Assembly: GCF_900113015.1 (NCBI RefSeq)
Contig: NZ_FONV01000005.1
Coordinates: 186,001-250,000 of the forward strand
Source of the DNA: Actinoplanes philippinensis
Lineage (GTDB): Bacteria > Actinomycetota > Actinomycetes > Mycobacteriales > Micromonosporaceae
Direction: 5' to 3'
Length of the DNA: 64,000 nucleotides
Shown here piece by piece: positions 63,548 through 64,000 of this stretch. The notes under the pieces were generated by a model. It was not told the origin of the DNA and made no database searches. It was given only the letters and a program-made list of their open reading frames with translations. The translations under genes were made by a program, and so were the position numbers. Position 1 is the stretch's first letter, and every line of letters starts with the position of its first letter.

Positions 63548-64000
63548 ATGCCAGTGCCGCAGTTACCTTCCGTGAGCGTTGTGATCCCGCTGACGTCGCT
63601 CTCCCGGCTGCCGCTCCTCTTCGCCGGCCTGCCCCCGGTCGGCGAGATCATCGTGGTGGTCGGCCCCGGCGACGACACCGTCCTGCCGCTGCCCCGCGCG
63701 GCCCGGGTGATCCGCCAGACCCGCCACGGCGCCGGCAACGCGATCGCCTGCGGGGTGGCCGCCGCCACCGGCGACGTGATCGTCACCCTCCCCGGCGACG
63801 GCTCCTGCGACCCGTCCGAGTTGCCCCGCCTCGTCGAAGCGCTTGCCCCCGCCCCCCACCAGCAGTTCCTCCCGGGCGCGGACCGTCCTTCCGCTCCCGG
63901 CCTGCCACTCGCCTCGGGCTCGGGCCGCCCTGCCGCTCCCGGTCTGCCGTTCCGCTCGGGCCGCCCTGCCGCTCCCGGTCTGCCGTTCCGCTCGGGCCGC
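63548..64000 (+). CDS. GT2-like glycosyltransferase, N-terminal part (cut by window)
   Basis: The first 151 codons. VSVVIPLTSLSRLPLLFAGLPPVGEIIVVVGPGDD and VIVTLPGDGSCDPSELPRLVEAL show a GT-A fold like dolichyl-phosphate mannose synthase relatives: core VVIPLTS, the basic RHGAGNAIACGVAAATGD, then LPGDGS in place of the usual DxD-containing DADLQ segment. From residue ~112 the chain becomes a Pro/Gly/Arg repeat (RPAAPGLPFRSG) rather than the expected fold, and it continues past the edge. A TTA codon at position 6 could place it under bldA-type control. No strong ribosome binding site. Confidence 0.65.
   Translation, partial: MPVPQLPSVSVVIPLTSLSRLPLLFAGLPPVGEIIVVVGPGDDTVLPLPRAARVIRQTRHGAGNAIACGVAAATGDVIVTLPGDGSCDPSELPRLVEALAPAPHQQFLPGADRPSAPGLPLASGSGRPAAPGLPFRSGRPAAPGLPFRSGR
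63889..64000. repeat. In-frame 36-bp repeat in the GT2-like gene
   Basis: Units starting at 63925 and 63961 are identical over 36 bp, a degenerate unit precedes them, and a third begins at 63997. The array continues beyond the window. Confidence 0.88.

Overview
The window is very GC-rich, gene-dense DNA with many GTG and TTG starts and long strings of genes joined by 1- to 13-bp overlaps. The gene set points to an actinomycete: a TreX/TreY/TreZ set, a mycoredoxin-like protein, PAC2, an OHCU-decarboxylase/uricase operon, an ALF-repeat secreted toxin, and Streptomyces-type DnaA boxes. Micromonosporaceae (Actinoplanes-like) is my best guess; this is inference from gene content and style, not from a marker gene. 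No rRNA, tRNA, insertion sequence, prophage or CRISPR array was seen.

Layout. 1-1.2 kb: truncated phospholipase D-like gene and a small membrane protein. 1.2-3.8 kb: methyltransferase and a NarL-type two-component pair. 4.3-6.8 kb: isoaspartyl methyltransferase-like protein with a 30-bp minisatellite inside it, then an APH-type phosphotransferase. 6.8-17.1 kb: purine catabolism in two blocks. One is allB-alc-aph. The other is uraD-uraH-uox-(8-oxo)guanine deaminase, followed by malate synthase and a citrate-lyase-like protein; together they take urate toward glyoxylate and malate. 17.1-17.4 kb: a non-coding cluster of four DnaA boxes in front of an HrpB helicase. 20-26 kb: a same-strand signalling block (solute-binding sensor, polytopic membrane protein, PP2C phosphatase, GGDEF-EAL protein), then a Cys-rich YidD paralogue. 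26.4-36 kb: treX-treY-treZ facing a debranching enzyme and GT4 glycosyltransferase, i.e. glycogen/trehalose metabolism. 36-42.4 kb: a 34-bp repeat array, a ketopantoate reductase/UBP zinc finger/antiporter operon, a lipoprotein, EcsC, PAC2 and an esterase. 42.5-46.7 kb: a secreted polymorphic toxin with an overlapping candidate immunity gene and a terminator. 47-50.3 kb: an acetyltransferase, an unknown gene with a structured 5' leader and SOS-like operator, a 48-bp repeat array, and an EamA transporter preceded by a leader peptide and mutually exclusive hairpins. 50.6-64 kb: a beta-propeller protein, TrmB, a PAS/GAF histidine kinase, two related membrane proteins, gamma-glutamyltranspeptidase, a TAP-type peptidase, a decayed sugar dehydrogenase, a Na+/solute symporter operon, a HAD phosphatase and the start of a GT2 glycosyltransferase.

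The most notable candidates are: (1) an ErmC-style translational attenuator (leader VSPFPGVLPPPRS plus 1:2/2:3/3:4 pairings, segment 4 carrying the ribosome binding site) in front of the EamA transporter; (2) the DnaA-box cluster away from any visible dnaA; (3) the toxin-immunity pair; and (4) a recurrent expansion of short tandem repeats, with periods of 30, 33 and 36 bp inside genes and 8 and 34 bp between genes.
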